DNA of 31,396 nt. Origin: JAFDZV01 sp966128725. GTDB lineage: Bacteria; Bacteroidota; Ignavibacteria; OLB7. Shown here in pieces: positions 8,351-16,539 of the stretch. Within the stretch, counting starts at the first letter, position 1. The number at the start of each line of letters is the position of its first letter. The stretch is taken from NCBI GenBank assembly GCA_966128725.1, contig CBHYLN010000055.1:1-31396 (forward strand), written 5' to 3'. A model generated the notes under the pieces. It did no database searches and was not told where the DNA came from. It was given only the letters and a program-made list of their open reading frames with translations. Made by a program: the position numbers and the translations under genes.

Positions 8351-9481
8351 ATGCATCAGTTGAATGATGGTCTGCTTTCGGGCTTCCAATTCGAGCCGGA
8401 GATAACGCGCGCCTGGACAATCCCCGCATCGTGGTATACCGATCCCGCGATGCTCGAACACGAGCGCCGGCTTGTGTTCGGGAAATCCTGGCAGTTCGCC
8501 GCTTCGCTGGAGCAGTTGGCAAATCCGGGGGACTTCGTTGCCGTTGACGTGGTTGGCACGCCGGTGGTTGTTCTGCGCGACGAAGCCGGCAACCTGCGAG
8601 CGTTCTACAACATCTGCCGGCATCGTGCCGGTGTGGTGGCGCGCGACTGTGGCAACCGCCGAACCCTGCAGTGCAAGTACCATGGCTGGACATATGGGCT
8701 GGATGGCAGCCTGCGCCATGCGCCGGAGTTCGAGGGCGTGCAAGGGTTCGATCCGAACCAGTTCGGGCTGATGCCGATTCGTGTGGAGGCGTGGGGCCCG
8801 TTTGCATTCGTCAACATGAACCCGGGCGCGCCGTCGTTGCTGGATACGCTTGGCCAGATCGTGCACGACACGGCACGGTTCAACTTCGCGACCATGCGTC
8901 GTGTGGAGCGTCGCGACTACTATCTGAATGCCAACTGGAAACTCTATGTCGACAACTATCTGGAAGGGTACCATGTGCCGGTTGCGCATCCCGGCCTGAA
9001 CCGCGAGCTCGACTATCAGAACTATCGCGTTGAAACCTTCCGCTATCATTCATCACAACACGCGCCGTTTCGTGAGCTGCGCCCGGACGCGGGGAACAGG
9101 CGCTATCAGGCGGTGGACGGCGACAATCGTGCCTGGTACTACTGGCTGTTCCCCAACTTCATGCTGAACATCTACATGGGGATGTTGCAGATCAACGTGA
9201 TTGTGCCGCTGGCACATGATCGTACCGTGACGATCTTCGAGTGGTATCTCCCGGAGGATGCCAGCCCCGAGATGGTGGAGCGGCATCATGCCTCGATCCC
9301 GTTCAGCGAGGAAATCCAGCGCGAGGATATCGAGCTGTGCGAGGATGTATGGAGGAACATGAGTGTGGGCGTCTACGATCGTGGGCGATTCAGCGCAAAG
9401 CGCGAGAACGGCGTGCATCACTTCCAGGGGCTGCTGTGCGAGTTCCTTGGCGTGGCGGCCGTGCCCGGCGCGTCCGCCTGA
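8351..9481 (+). CDS. Rieske non-heme iron oxygenase, alpha subunit
   Basis: A 376-residue ring-hydroxylating/choline-monooxygenase-type alpha subunit. The Rieske [2Fe-2S] site is C89-x-H91 ... C108-x2-H111, and the mononuclear iron site is in DNYLEGYHVPVAHPG (H208, H213, with the bridging Asp201 region). The family inserts oxygen into aromatic rings, quaternary amines or other substrates, using electrons from a ferredoxin or flavin reductase. No reductase gene adjoins it; a Rieske ferredoxin lies about 15 kb away at 24228. I chose the ATG at 8351 because the open frame upstream runs antisense through the PAP2 gene and has no similarity. Substrate unknown; choline- or carnitine-like compounds and aromatics are all possible. 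Confidence 0.85.
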   Translation: MHQLNDGLLSGFQFEPEITRAWTIPASWYTDPAMLEHERRLVFGKSWQFAASLEQLANPGDFVAVDVVGTPVVVLRDEAGNLRAFYNICRHRAGVVARDCGNRRTLQCKYHGWTYGLDGSLRHAPEFEGVQGFDPNQFGLMPIRVEAWGPFAFVNMNPGAPSLLDTLGQIVHDTARFNFATMRRVERRDYYLNANWKLYVDNYLEGYHVPVAHPGLNRELDYQNYRVETFRYHSSQHAPFRELRPDAGNRRYQAVDGDNRAWYYWLFPNFMLNIYMGMLQINVIVPLAHDRTVTIFEWYLPEDASPEMVERHHASIPFSEEIQREDIELCEDVWRNMSVGVYDRGRFSAKRENGVHHFQGLLCEFLGVAAVPGASA

Positions 9482-9516
9482 GGCAAACCGGCAATCGCCG
9501 GGCTTCGTATCTGTAG

Positions 9517-9534
9517 GGGGGCCAATTGGCCCCC
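9517..9534. repeat. Perfect 18-bp palindrome before the SGNH gene
   Basis: GGGGGCCAATTGGCCCCC is a perfect palindrome, 35 bases after the oxygenase stop and 21 bases before the lipoprotein start. With no loop and no T tract it is a poor terminator; it could be an operator or a hairpin over the leader. Confidence 0.6.
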
Positions 9535-9555
9535 GCTGACTTCCGTGGAGATACG

Positions 9556-10281
9556 ATGCCCATGTCACATGTTTGCCTGGCCGGCCGGCTTCGGTCGGCG
9601 CCCGTCTTCCTGCTTCTTCTGCTTGCCGCTGGCTGCACCGTGCGCGCCAACGGTCCCCTTGCCATGAACGATACAACCACGCTCCGCATACTGTCGCTCG
9701 GGGATTCGTACACCATCGGCCAATCGGTTGCCGAGGCCGAACGTTGGCCCGTGCAGCTTGCCGACACGCTGCGCCGGACGGGCCTGGCTGTTGCCCCGCC
9801 CGAGATTGTCGCGCGAACCGGATGGACGACCTCGGAGCTGGCCGATGCGTTGGATGCGGCCGAGCCAGCCATGCCCTTTCAACTGGTGACGTTGCTGATT
9901 GGTGTGAACAACCAGTACCGAGGTCTGGATACCGGGTCCTATCGCCAGGAGTTCCGCCTGTTGCTTGCCCGTGCGATTCGATATGCTGGCGGCTCGGCGC
10001 CGCGTGTGGTGGTGCTCTCGATTCCCGACTGGGGCGTGACGCCTTTTGCCGCCGGGCGTGATCGCGCGGCCATCGCGCGCGCGATCGATGTGTTTAATGC
10101 CGTGAACCGCGAGGAAACGGCGCGTGCCGGAGCGCGGTATGTGGACATCACACCTGTCTCGCGCACGGCCGCCGATAATGGCATGTTGCTGGCCGACGAT
10201 GGATTACATCCCTCCGGCGCCATGTATGCCGCATGGGCGCGCCTGGCGCTGCCGGCAGCGTTGGCCGCGGTTGGTCGATAA
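9556..10281 (+). CDS. SGNH/GDSL hydrolase lipoprotein
   Basis: A 241-residue esterase-type hydrolase. The N-terminus is a lipoprotein signal: arginines, a Leu-rich core and the lipobox LAAGC with C27 as the lipidated residue. SGNH blocks follow in order: GDSYT (49-53, nucleophile S51), GVNNQ (116-120, N118) and DGLHPSG (D215, H218). Such enzymes deacylate lipids, sugars or peptidoglycan in the envelope. I chose the ATG at 9556 because a GGAG (9547-9550) lies just upstream; an ATG at 9562 is also possible. The gene follows the oxygenase gene on the same strand across a palindrome, and converges on the methyltransferase gene at 10305. Confidence 0.85.
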   Translation: MPMSHVCLAGRLRSAPVFLLLLLAAGCTVRANGPLAMNDTTTLRILSLGDSYTIGQSVAEAERWPVQLADTLRRTGLAVAPPEIVARTGWTTSELADALDAAEPAMPFQLVTLLIGVNNQYRGLDTGSYRQEFRLLLARAIRYAGGSAPRVVVLSIPDWGVTPFAAGRDRAAIARAIDVFNAVNREETARAGARYVDITPVSRTAADNGMLLADDGLHPSGAMYAAWARLALPAALAAVGR

Positions 10282-10304
10282 CCCGGCTGTGCGCCCTCCG
10301 TGTG

Positions 10305-11060
10305 TTACGTTGCTGGTGTGTTGTGCCCGATCCGCATTGTCAAATCCCAGCGTACCGTCCGTTCATCTTCCTCATTGCCCCAGGCCTTGCCAAGCTCGTC
10401 GATGATCCGATCGATGGGGTTGCTTCCGTTGGCGTTGATGTAGGCATGGGTTGCGGACCAACTGTAGAGGAATCCCACAACGTCCGCCAGATTCCACCGG
10501 GCTTCGATGGTGAACGCCGGATGGGCGATCTCGCGGAACGGAAACGGGATGCCATCGTAGGTTCCGCCCACGGCCAGTATCCGTTGCGACCAGTACGGCC
10601 CAACAATCTCGCGCGCGTAGCGCCGCATGATCGCGTCGATCGGTTCGTTGATCGTGTGATCGAAATAGCTCCAGACCGCCAACACGCCTCCGGGACGCAG
10701 CACCCGCCGCACTTCGCGATAGAAGCCTTCGAGATCGAACCAGTGCAGCGCGGTGGCCACGGTGACCGCATCAACCGATGCGTCGGCCAGCGGAACGTGT
10801 TCGGCTGCGGCATGCAGATAGGTTACGTGCGGGTGCTGGCGCGCGTGGGCGATCTGCTCGGGGCTGGCATCGGTGGCGAACACCTGCTCGAAATGTTCGG
10901 CCAGCGCCACGGCTGCCTGGCCGTTGCCGGTTCCGCAATCCCAGGCGGCGGTGTGCGCCGGGGCCGCATCGGCGATGAACGCGTACAGCGCGGCCGGGTA
11001 TTGCGGCCGATGCCGAGCGTAGGACTGTGCCTGCTTTGAGAAATTGTCCTCGAACGTCAT
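10305..11060 (-). CDS. Class I SAM-dependent methyltransferase
   Basis: A 251-residue methyltransferase. Motif I is WDCGTGNGQ (40-48), the acidic ribose-binding residue is D64 (FATDASPEQ), and the motif III region reads EVRRVLRPGGVLAVW. The N-terminal SKQAQSYARHRPQYP is typical of the UbiE/type-11, trans-aconitate-methyltransferase-like group acting on small molecules. It is the last gene of a three-gene minus-strand operon; its ATG overlaps the preceding stop (ATGA). Substrate not predictable. Confidence 0.85.
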   Translation of the reverse strand: MTFEDNFSKQAQSYARHRPQYPAALYAFIADAAPAHTAAWDCGTGNGQAAVALAEHFEQVFATDASPEQIAHARQHPHVTYLHAAAEHVPLADASVDAVTVATALHWFDLEGFYREVRRVLRPGGVLAVWSYFDHTINEPIDAIMRRYAREIVGPYWSQRILAVGGTYDGIPFPFREIAHPAFTIEARWNLADVVGFLYSWSATHAYINANGSNPIDRIIDELGKAWGNEEDERTVRWDLTMRIGHNTPAT

Positions 11061-11356
11061 GGCTGTTCCTTCCGGTTCTGCTGCATCCACCAACTGGCGT
11101 ACGTGCTGCCGCTGAGCAGCAGGATGCCGAACAGGCTGGCCAGGCGCGGCAACACGCCCACGTAGCCCAGCAGGGTAAGCGAACCGGCGAATCCCGGCAT
11201 CAGCACCCAGAACAGCAGACCGTGCCGTTTGCGCCACCGTTGCTCGGTGCGGGTGTCGCCTTTGCGCGCGTGGCTGATGGTCATAACGAAGCCGATCACC
11301 GGGATCAGGATCGCGATCACCAACAGCCCCAGTTCCGATAATGCAAGGTCACCCAT
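11057..11356 (-). CDS. Small two-to-three-span membrane protein
   Basis: A 99-residue protein with hydrophobic segments at about 8-28, 48-68 and 72-88 and a charged loop between (HARKGDTRTEQRWRKRH). I do not recognise the family. The start at 11356 overlaps the end of the thioesterase gene by eight bases, and its stop overlaps the methyltransferase start (ATGA), so all three are translationally linked. ATGs at 11377 and 11398 are possible alternatives, giving a larger overlap. Confidence 0.65.
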   Translation of the reverse strand: MGDLALSELGLLVIAILIPVIGFVMTISHARKGDTRTEQRWRKRHGLLFWVLMPGFAGSLTLLGYVGVLPRLASLFGILLLSGSTYASWWMQQNRKEQP

Positions 11357-11780
11357 CCTGTCTCCGGTTTGAATCATTGATCGGCAGTTCCCGGCCAAGG
11401 CTGGCGATGCGCTGGGCCAGGCGGGCCTTGTTTACCACACGTTGCCGATTGCTGCCATGCGCTATCGGGCCACGGGGGCCATGCACGCTGATCGCGCAGG
11501 TGATCGATCGATCCTCCACCAACACCACGCGAGCAGTTATCACAACAACTTCGCCAACGGCAACCGACGCCTCGTGTTCCAACTCGACGTGCGCGCCAAC
11601 GGCATCTTCCTCCGGCTCAAGGAACGGAAGGATGGCCTGCCGAGCGGCATATTCGCCATGCTGCACGATCGCGAAGGTGGCGTATACCGGATGGATGGTG
11701 CAGTCGAAGAAACGAGCGGTCATTGCGGCCGTTACCCGCAATCGCATCGTGAACTCGTGATTCTCGGGGATCGTTAACAC
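11349..11780 (-). CDS. FlK-like hotdog thioesterase
   Basis: A 143-residue hotdog-fold protein resembling the fluoroacetyl-CoA thioesterase FlK of Streptomyces cattleya. From the GTG start, T35, E43 and H69 match the FlK triad Thr42, Glu50 and His76 at a constant offset of seven residues without gaps. Also shared are LPFLEPEEDAVG and the following strands. Family members hydrolyse acyl-CoA thioesters; whether this one prefers fluoroacetyl-CoA is unknown, and many relatives act on other short acyl-CoAs. I favour the GTG at 11780 because the first beta strand (FTMRLRV) is then complete; an ATG at 11747 is the alternative. It heads a three-gene overlapping operon and is divergent from bchI. Confidence 0.72.
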   Translation of the reverse strand: MLTIPENHEFTMRLRVTAAMTARFFDCTIHPVYATFAIVQHGEYAARQAILPFLEPEEDAVGAHVELEHEASVAVGEVVVITARVVLVEDRSITCAISVHGPRGPIAHGSNRQRVVNKARLAQRIASLGRELPINDSNRRQDG

Positions 11781-11955
11781 GGCGCGAATCTACGAAAGAT
11801 GTTGTCCATCAAGCCCAGCCGATCCACCAAACATCAGGCGCGATGGTGCCGTTCGTTACATACCGCGCCGGATCGATCGGAACGCAGTTGTCTATTTTGC
11901 CGGTTCATTGCGCGCCTGCCGAATGGTGGCGCACGGGCGATCACGGGAATTATCA

Positions 11956-12990
11956 ATGAGCGATTCCGCAGAGCGTTTATCGTATCCGTTTGCCGCGATC
12001 ATCGGCCAGGAGGAGATGAAGCGGGCACTGATGCTGGCCGTGGTTGAGCCGGCGATTGGTGGCGTGATGATCATGGGGCATCGCGGCACCGGCAAATCCA
12101 CAACCGTGCGCGCGCTGGCCGGCGTGATGCCGCGTATCGCGGTGATCGACGGTTGCCCGTTCAATTGCGCGCCGGGCCGTGCCGCCGGGCTGTGCCAGCA
12201 GTGCGCCGCCGATGCGGCCGCGCCGGGCGGCAGGCTTGCCGACGTGCCGGTTGTGGACCTTCCGCTTGGCGCAACCGAGGATCGGGTTGCCGGCACCATC
12301 GATATCGAGCACGCGCTGGTGCACGGCGCGAAACGATTCGAGCCGGGGTTGCTTGCGCGCGCCAATCGTGGGTTCCTGTACATCGACGAGGTGAACCTGT
12401 TGGAGGATCATCTGGTGGATCTGCTGCTCGATGTTGCCGCAAGCGGCGTGAACGTTGTGGAGCGCGAGGGAATCTCGGTGCGGCATCCCGCGCAGTTCGT
12501 GCTTGTGGGAAGCGGCAATCCCGAGGAGGGCGAGCTGCGCCCGCAGTTGCTGGATCGCTTCGGGCTGTACGCGTCGATCGAAACCGAATACGATGTGCAG
12601 CGCCGCGTGGAGATCGTGCAACGCCGCATCGCGTTCGACGACAACCCCACCGCATTTGTGCGCCAATGGGAGCCCGAAACCGAACGGCTGCGCGACCGCA
12701 TCGCCACCGCGCGCTCATCGGTTGGCGCGGTGAGCCTGGGCGAGGGCTTCCTGGGCATGATCGCCGCGATGTCGGCCAAGCTTGGTATCGACGGGCATCG
12801 CGGCGAGATTGTGATGGCCCGTGCAGCGCGCGCCAATGCGGCGCTGGATGGGCGCCCGGCCGTGACCGCCGATGACGTTCGTGTGGTTGCGCCGCTGGCG
12901 CTGCGGCATCGCCTGCGTAAGGACCCATTGCAGACCAGTGATCCCGGCACGCGCATCGCCGAGATTCTTGAAGCGGTTGTTGTTGATTGA
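11956..12990 (+). CDS. bchI: Magnesium chelatase subunit I-like AAA+ ATPase
   Basis: A 344-residue AAA+ ATPase of the BchI/ChlI family. The Walker A motif is GHRGTGKST (41-49), Walker B is FLYIDE (140-145), sensor 1 lies in GSGNPEEG and the arginine-finger region is LDRFGL (199-204). The family cysteine pattern C67-x3-C71-x8-C80-x2-C83 follows the VIDGCPFNC segment. BchI forms a hexameric ring that, with BchD, drives metal insertion by a large porphyrin-binding subunit (BchH or CobN). The ATG at 11956 gives the usual N-terminus leading into YPFAAIIGQEEMK. bchD follows after 58 bases. No bchH, cobN or other tetrapyrrole gene is visible in the window. Confidence 0.9.
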   Translation: MSDSAERLSYPFAAIIGQEEMKRALMLAVVEPAIGGVMIMGHRGTGKSTTVRALAGVMPRIAVIDGCPFNCAPGRAAGLCQQCAADAAAPGGRLADVPVVDLPLGATEDRVAGTIDIEHALVHGAKRFEPGLLARANRGFLYIDEVNLLEDHLVDLLLDVAASGVNVVEREGISVRHPAQFVLVGSGNPEEGELRPQLLDRFGLYASIETEYDVQRRVEIVQRRIAFDDNPTAFVRQWEPETERLRDRIATARSSVGAVSLGEGFLGMIAAMSAKLGIDGHRGEIVMARAARANAALDGRPAVTADDVRVVAPLALRHRLRKDPLQTSDPGTRIAEILEAVVVD

Positions 12991-13048
12991 TCGGGTGATT
13001 GGATGATGTGTTGATCGCCGCGTAACCGTGCCGGTGCTTGTCAGGCAT

Positions 13049-14998
13049 ATGCTGAATGTTCCCGAACCATATTTCCCGCTTACCGCGTTTGCCGGATACT
13101 CCGCGGCGCGGCGGGCATTGCTGACGATGCTGGTTGATCCGGGGTTGTCGGGGGTGATCCTGTCCGGGCCTGTCGGCAGCGGGAAGTCCGCGTTGATGAG
13201 AAGCTTCGGCGCGTTTGTGCGCCAGCATCTGGAGCCCGATGCGCCGTTGGTGCAGGTGCCGGTTGGTGTTGGCGAGGATCGGCTGCTGGGCGGCGTGGAT
13301 CTGGATGCCGCGCTTGCCACCGGTCGGCGGGTTGCGCGCGCCGGTCTGATTGCCGAGGCTCATGGTGGCCTTCTGCTGGTGGACGATCTGCCCTTGCTTG
13401 AACAGGTCGCCATCGCATCGATCGCGAGCGCCCTGGAAACCGGCCACATCGTGTGCGAGCGTGAAGGCATCAGCCTGCAATCGCCCGCACGATTCCAATT
13501 GCTGGCGACGGCCGTGCCCTCGGAGCGGGAGGTCCCGTTCTGGTTTGCCGACAAGGTGGCATTTCTGCTGGCACAGGAGCAGCGCATCGATGCCGATCTG
13601 GCGCACATGCTGGTAACGCGCCTGGAGCGTTTTCGGGTCGATCCGGTTCGGTTCTACGAGCAGTACGATAAACACGAGCGTGCGCTTGCCAGCCAGGTTG
13701 TGGCCGCGCGCATGCTGTATGGCCTGATTACCGTGGGGCCGGTTGCTATCGAACGCCTGACTGCCGCGGCAACCGGGTTTGATGTTGGCGGTAATCGCGC
13801 CGACGTGTTTGCCGTGCGTGCGGCCAGGGCACATGCGGCGTTGCGTGGCTCGCGAGCGATCGAGGACGCCGATATCAACTTCGCGATCGCGACGGTGCTG
13901 GTGCCGCGCAGCCAGGCCGTGGCGGCCGAAAGCGAAGTGGGCGACCGGCAACAGCCGCCGTCGCCCTCGACACCGCAGCAGGAGCCGGCGACCGCGACGC
14001 ATGGTGAGGGCATGGCCGAGCAGAGCGACGATCCCGAGGCCCAACAGGAACCCGCGTGCGAGGAGCCGTCCGAGGGGAATGATGGTGGGGGGCAGGACGA
14101 TCCATCCGCCGATGCCGAGCAGATACACGATCCGGTTGATTTCGACGCCGAACTTCCGCCGATCGATCAGTTCGTTTCCGGTCCGCGCAGGGCAACCGTT
14201 TCCGGCAATCGCGGCGATCGCGACCAGTGGCGTCGTGGGCGGCACACACGCTCGCTTGCGCGCAACCCGCAGGGCAAACGCATTGCCGTGGGGGCAACGC
14301 TGCGCGCGGCCGCTCCACATCAACGCGAACGCCGTGCCGAAGATGAGAAGCGTGTTGTGGTGCGTGCTGGTGATATCCGTGTAAAGAAGTTCACCGAGCG
14401 TGCCGGAACGCTGTTCATTTTCTGCGTGGACGCATCGGGTTCGATGGCCGCCAACCGGATGCGCGAAGCAAAGGGTGCGGTTACCGAACTGCTGCAGGAT
14501 GCGTATGTGAATCGGGATTCGGTGGCCCTGATCGCGTTTCGTGGCGGCGAGGCCGAGCTGCTGCTGCCGCCCACCGGTTCGGTGGAGCGTGCGAAACGAT
14601 CGCTCGACATTCTTCCCACCGGCGGTGGAACTCCGCTGGCCGGAGCGCTGATGAAGGCGTACGGTCTGGTGGCGGCCTCGCGTCGCAAGGGTTCCGAGCG
14701 TGTTCTTGTGGTGCTGCTCACCGATGGCCGTGCAAACGTGCCGATGTCCGAAAGCCCCGCCGATATGATCATGGAAGTTCGGCGTCGCACCGTTCGCGAG
14801 GAGCTCGACAGGTTGGCGCTGGTATACCGTCGTGACGGTATCGAGGCTCTGGTAATCGATACACGCCAAACCTATGGTGCGGCCTCCGAAGCCGTACGAC
14901 TTGCCGATTCGCTGGGCGCCAGGTATTATTATCTGCCCAGAATCGATGCGGTTGGCCTTGCCTCGGTGGTGCGGCAAACAAATGTTGAACGGGCATAA
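13049..14998 (+). CDS. bchD: Magnesium chelatase subunit D-like protein
   Basis: A 649-residue protein with the BchD plan: an N-terminal AAA+ module (1 to about 290), an acidic Pro/Gln-rich linker (about 295-375), then a von Willebrand A domain. The VWA metal site is complete: DASGSM (D461, S463, S465), T528 in TGGGTPL and D559 in TDGRAN. Unlike many D subunits, the P-loop GPVGSGKS (40-47) and Walker B LLLVDD (108-113) look intact. BchD bridges the BchI ring to the large chelatase subunit. I prefer the ATG at 13049; a GTG at 13028 would add seven residues. It is cotranscribed with bchI. It could serve a cobaltochelatase rather than chlorophyll synthesis. Confidence 0.9.
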   Translation: MLNVPEPYFPLTAFAGYSAARRALLTMLVDPGLSGVILSGPVGSGKSALMRSFGAFVRQHLEPDAPLVQVPVGVGEDRLLGGVDLDAALATGRRVARAGLIAEAHGGLLLVDDLPLLEQVAIASIASALETGHIVCEREGISLQSPARFQLLATAVPSEREVPFWFADKVAFLLAQEQRIDADLAHMLVTRLERFRVDPVRFYEQYDKHERALASQVVAARMLYGLITVGPVAIERLTAAATGFDVGGNRADVFAVRAARAHAALRGSRAIEDADINFAIATVLVPRSQAVAAESEVGDRQQPPSPSTPQQEPATATHGEGMAEQSDDPEAQQEPACEEPSEGNDGGGQDDPSADAEQIHDPVDFDAELPPIDQFVSGPRRATVSGNRGDRDQWRRGRHTRSLARNPQGKRIAVGATLRAAAPHQRERRAEDEKRVVVRAGDIRVKKFTERAGTLFIFCVDASGSMAANRMREAKGAVTELLQDAYVNRDSVALIAFRGGEAELLLPPTGSVERAKRSLDILPTGGGTPLAGALMKAYGLVAASRRKGSERVLVVLLTDGRANVPMSESPADMIMEVRRRTVREELDRLALVYRRDGIEALVIDTRQTYGAASEAVRLADSLGARYYYLPRIDAVGLASVVRQTNVERA

Positions 14999-15410
14999 TG
15001 GGTTGGGAATGCGCCGGCGATGAATCACGGATATACAATTGCGAACAGTTTTGTAACCGCATAAGGGCAATAGTTGAATCGTGATACTCGTCTTTCAAGG
15101 AAATGAATTCAAAAGGCTTGATTACTGAGCATTTGAAGGGCTTGGATAAAAAAATCATCAAACGTGCTTGCATCGCCCTCGATGATGCCGTAAGTTTGTA
15201 TACGTAATTGTGTTGCGCCTCGCTGTATATGCGACGCGCGTTGACAATAGGAAAGAGTATACCTCCTCGACATGCCAATGCATGCGAGTGACGTATTAGA
15301 AAGCCTCTCTATGATGATCTTATGCGTATGGGGACAGCGTAAGGTTGTCAGGACTTCTCTCTCATATATACTCCTTTCGTTGTGGTGGTGAAACAAAAGA
15401 GGTAGGGGAA
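14999..15410. other. AT-rich gene-poor island
   Basis: No supported gene lies between bchD and nth. A hand count over 15061-15420 gives about 44% GC, far below the flanks. On the plus strand a 34-codon frame (15103-15207, starting MNSKGLITEHLKGL) follows AAGGA too closely for a normal ribosome site. On the minus strand AAAGGAG lies five bases before an ATG at 15365, but that frame stops after five codons; an overlapping 95-codon minus frame (15109-15396) starts with TTG and matches nothing I know. The composition suggests acquired DNA, a decayed gene or an RNA gene ended by the terminator just downstream. None can be confirmed. Confidence 0.6.
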
Positions 15411-15453
15411 TGCCCCTTGACGTGTGGTGACGTCAAGGGGCATCTCATTTTTT
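15411..15453 (+). terminator. Strong Rho-independent terminator
   Basis: TGCCCCTTGACG (15411-15422) pairs perfectly with CGTCAAGGGGCA (15431-15442), with an 8-nt loop, and six T follow at 15448-15453. It terminates plus-strand transcription coming from bchD or, more likely given the 412-bp distance, from an unidentified transcript in the AT-rich island. Confidence 0.85.
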
Positions 15454-15538
15454 AGTCGGTTCGGTGACGTCTCGTAACGATTGTACTCTCCACGCATCCT
15501 CCGCTCCGGTACCACTCATAACCCTGGATTCACACATC

Positions 15539-16537
15539 ATGGCTCGAACTCCGGCAGGCGACAGCGCGCAACAACGGCGGCTGACAGTGGAGATAATCGA
15601 CATCCTGCGGAGCTTCACCACGGTGCCGGCGAAACTCGACGCCGATGCTTCGTTCATGGAGACACTTGTTGCCACCATTCTGTCGCAGAATACTTCCGAT
15701 ACCAACAGCGCCCGTGCCTACCGCAATCTGCGCGCCGCCTATCGTACATGGGCCGATGTTGCCGTTGCCAATCGTGCCGAGCTGGCCGCCACGATTCGCA
15801 GCGGAGGATTGGCCGATCAGAAGGCCGGCACGATCCTGAACGTGCTGGCTCGCGTGCACGAGCGCTACGGCAGTTATGATCCACCGCGATTGGATGGCGT
15901 TTCCGACGACGAACTGCTGGCCGAGCTGACCTCGCTGAAAGGTGTTGGCCTGAAAACAGCCGCCTGCGTGCTGATGTTTTCCCTTGGCCGTGATATTTGC
16001 GCGGTGGACACACATGTCCATCGCTTTGTCAACCGTGTCGGGATTGTGCATGCCTCCACGCCGGACCGAACATTCGCCGAGTTGCGCCCGTTGATCCCGG
16101 CCGGCATGGCGCGGCAGTTCCATGTGGACATGATCCTGTTCGGGCGTTATGTGTGCAAGGCGCAGCGGCCGCATTGCTTCGAGTGCCCCGTGTACGACCA
16201 TTGCGGTTGGGAGCTGAAGGAGGAGTATGCCGAGGCCGCGCGGCCGGGGCCTGCTCCGGTAAGCGGCGACCTGCTGCTGGTGGATATGTTCCCGGAGCGG
16301 GGCCAACGTGCCGCCGCGGCTGTGGAGGCCGATCGTGAGGCTCGGCGCGAAGCCCACGCGGGCAAAGGCAGCGCTCGGATGCCGCGTACCGCGGGCGGCA
16401 CTATTCCGGCGCCCGAAACGTCGAAGGTGGTCGCGGCTCGGCGCCCCCGTTCAACCAAGGGCGGCGCCGCGCCAACATCCGGGCACACCGTGCCGGCAAC
16501 CCCCTCGGTATCCCCCAAACGTCCACGCAAACGTTGA
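15539..16537 (+). CDS. nth: Endonuclease III-like DNA glycosylase with C-terminal tail
   Basis: A 332-residue HhH-GPD glycosylase that removes oxidised pyrimidines and nicks the abasic site in base-excision repair. The helix-hairpin-helix is LKGVGLKTA with catalytic Lys139, the catalytic Asp is D157 in VDTHVHR, and the [4Fe-4S] motif is C206-x6-C213-x2-C216-x5-C222. It is about 110 residues longer than E. coli Nth: the tail after residue 230 is basic, Ala/Pro-rich and low-complexity, perhaps for DNA binding. I chose the ATG at 15539; an in-frame GTG at 15464 is only ten bases after the terminator T tract and adds a segment without similarity. bshC starts two bases after its stop. Confidence 0.87.
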   Translation: MARTPAGDSAQQRRLTVEIIDILRSFTTVPAKLDADASFMETLVATILSQNTSDTNSARAYRNLRAAYRTWADVAVANRAELAATIRSGGLADQKAGTILNVLARVHERYGSYDPPRLDGVSDDELLAELTSLKGVGLKTAACVLMFSLGRDICAVDTHVHRFVNRVGIVHASTPDRTFAELRPLIPAGMARQFHVDMILFGRYVCKAQRPHCFECPVYDHCGWELKEEYAEAARPGPAPVSGDLLLVDMFPERGQRAAAAVEADREARREAHAGKGSARMPRTAGGTIPAPETSKVVAARRPRSTKGGAAPTSGHTVPATPSVSPKRPRKR

Positions 16538-16539
16538 CC

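Noticed and set aside
8117..9049. Long N-terminal extension of the divergent PAP2-like protein
   Set aside because: The frame runs antisense through the oxygenase gene. A signal peptide begins at 8164 or 8116, so the real start is there.
12161..15070. A 969-codon minus-strand open frame opposite bchI and bchD
   Set aside because: It is antisense to two clear AAA+/VWA genes, its translation is Arg/His/Pro-rich with no recognisable domain, and such frames are common in GC-rich DNA.
15109..15396. A 95-codon minus-strand gene in the AT-rich island
   Set aside because: It begins with TTG, the nearby strong ribosome-binding site serves another frame that stops after five codons, and the translation matches no family I know. 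It is mentioned only as part of the island.
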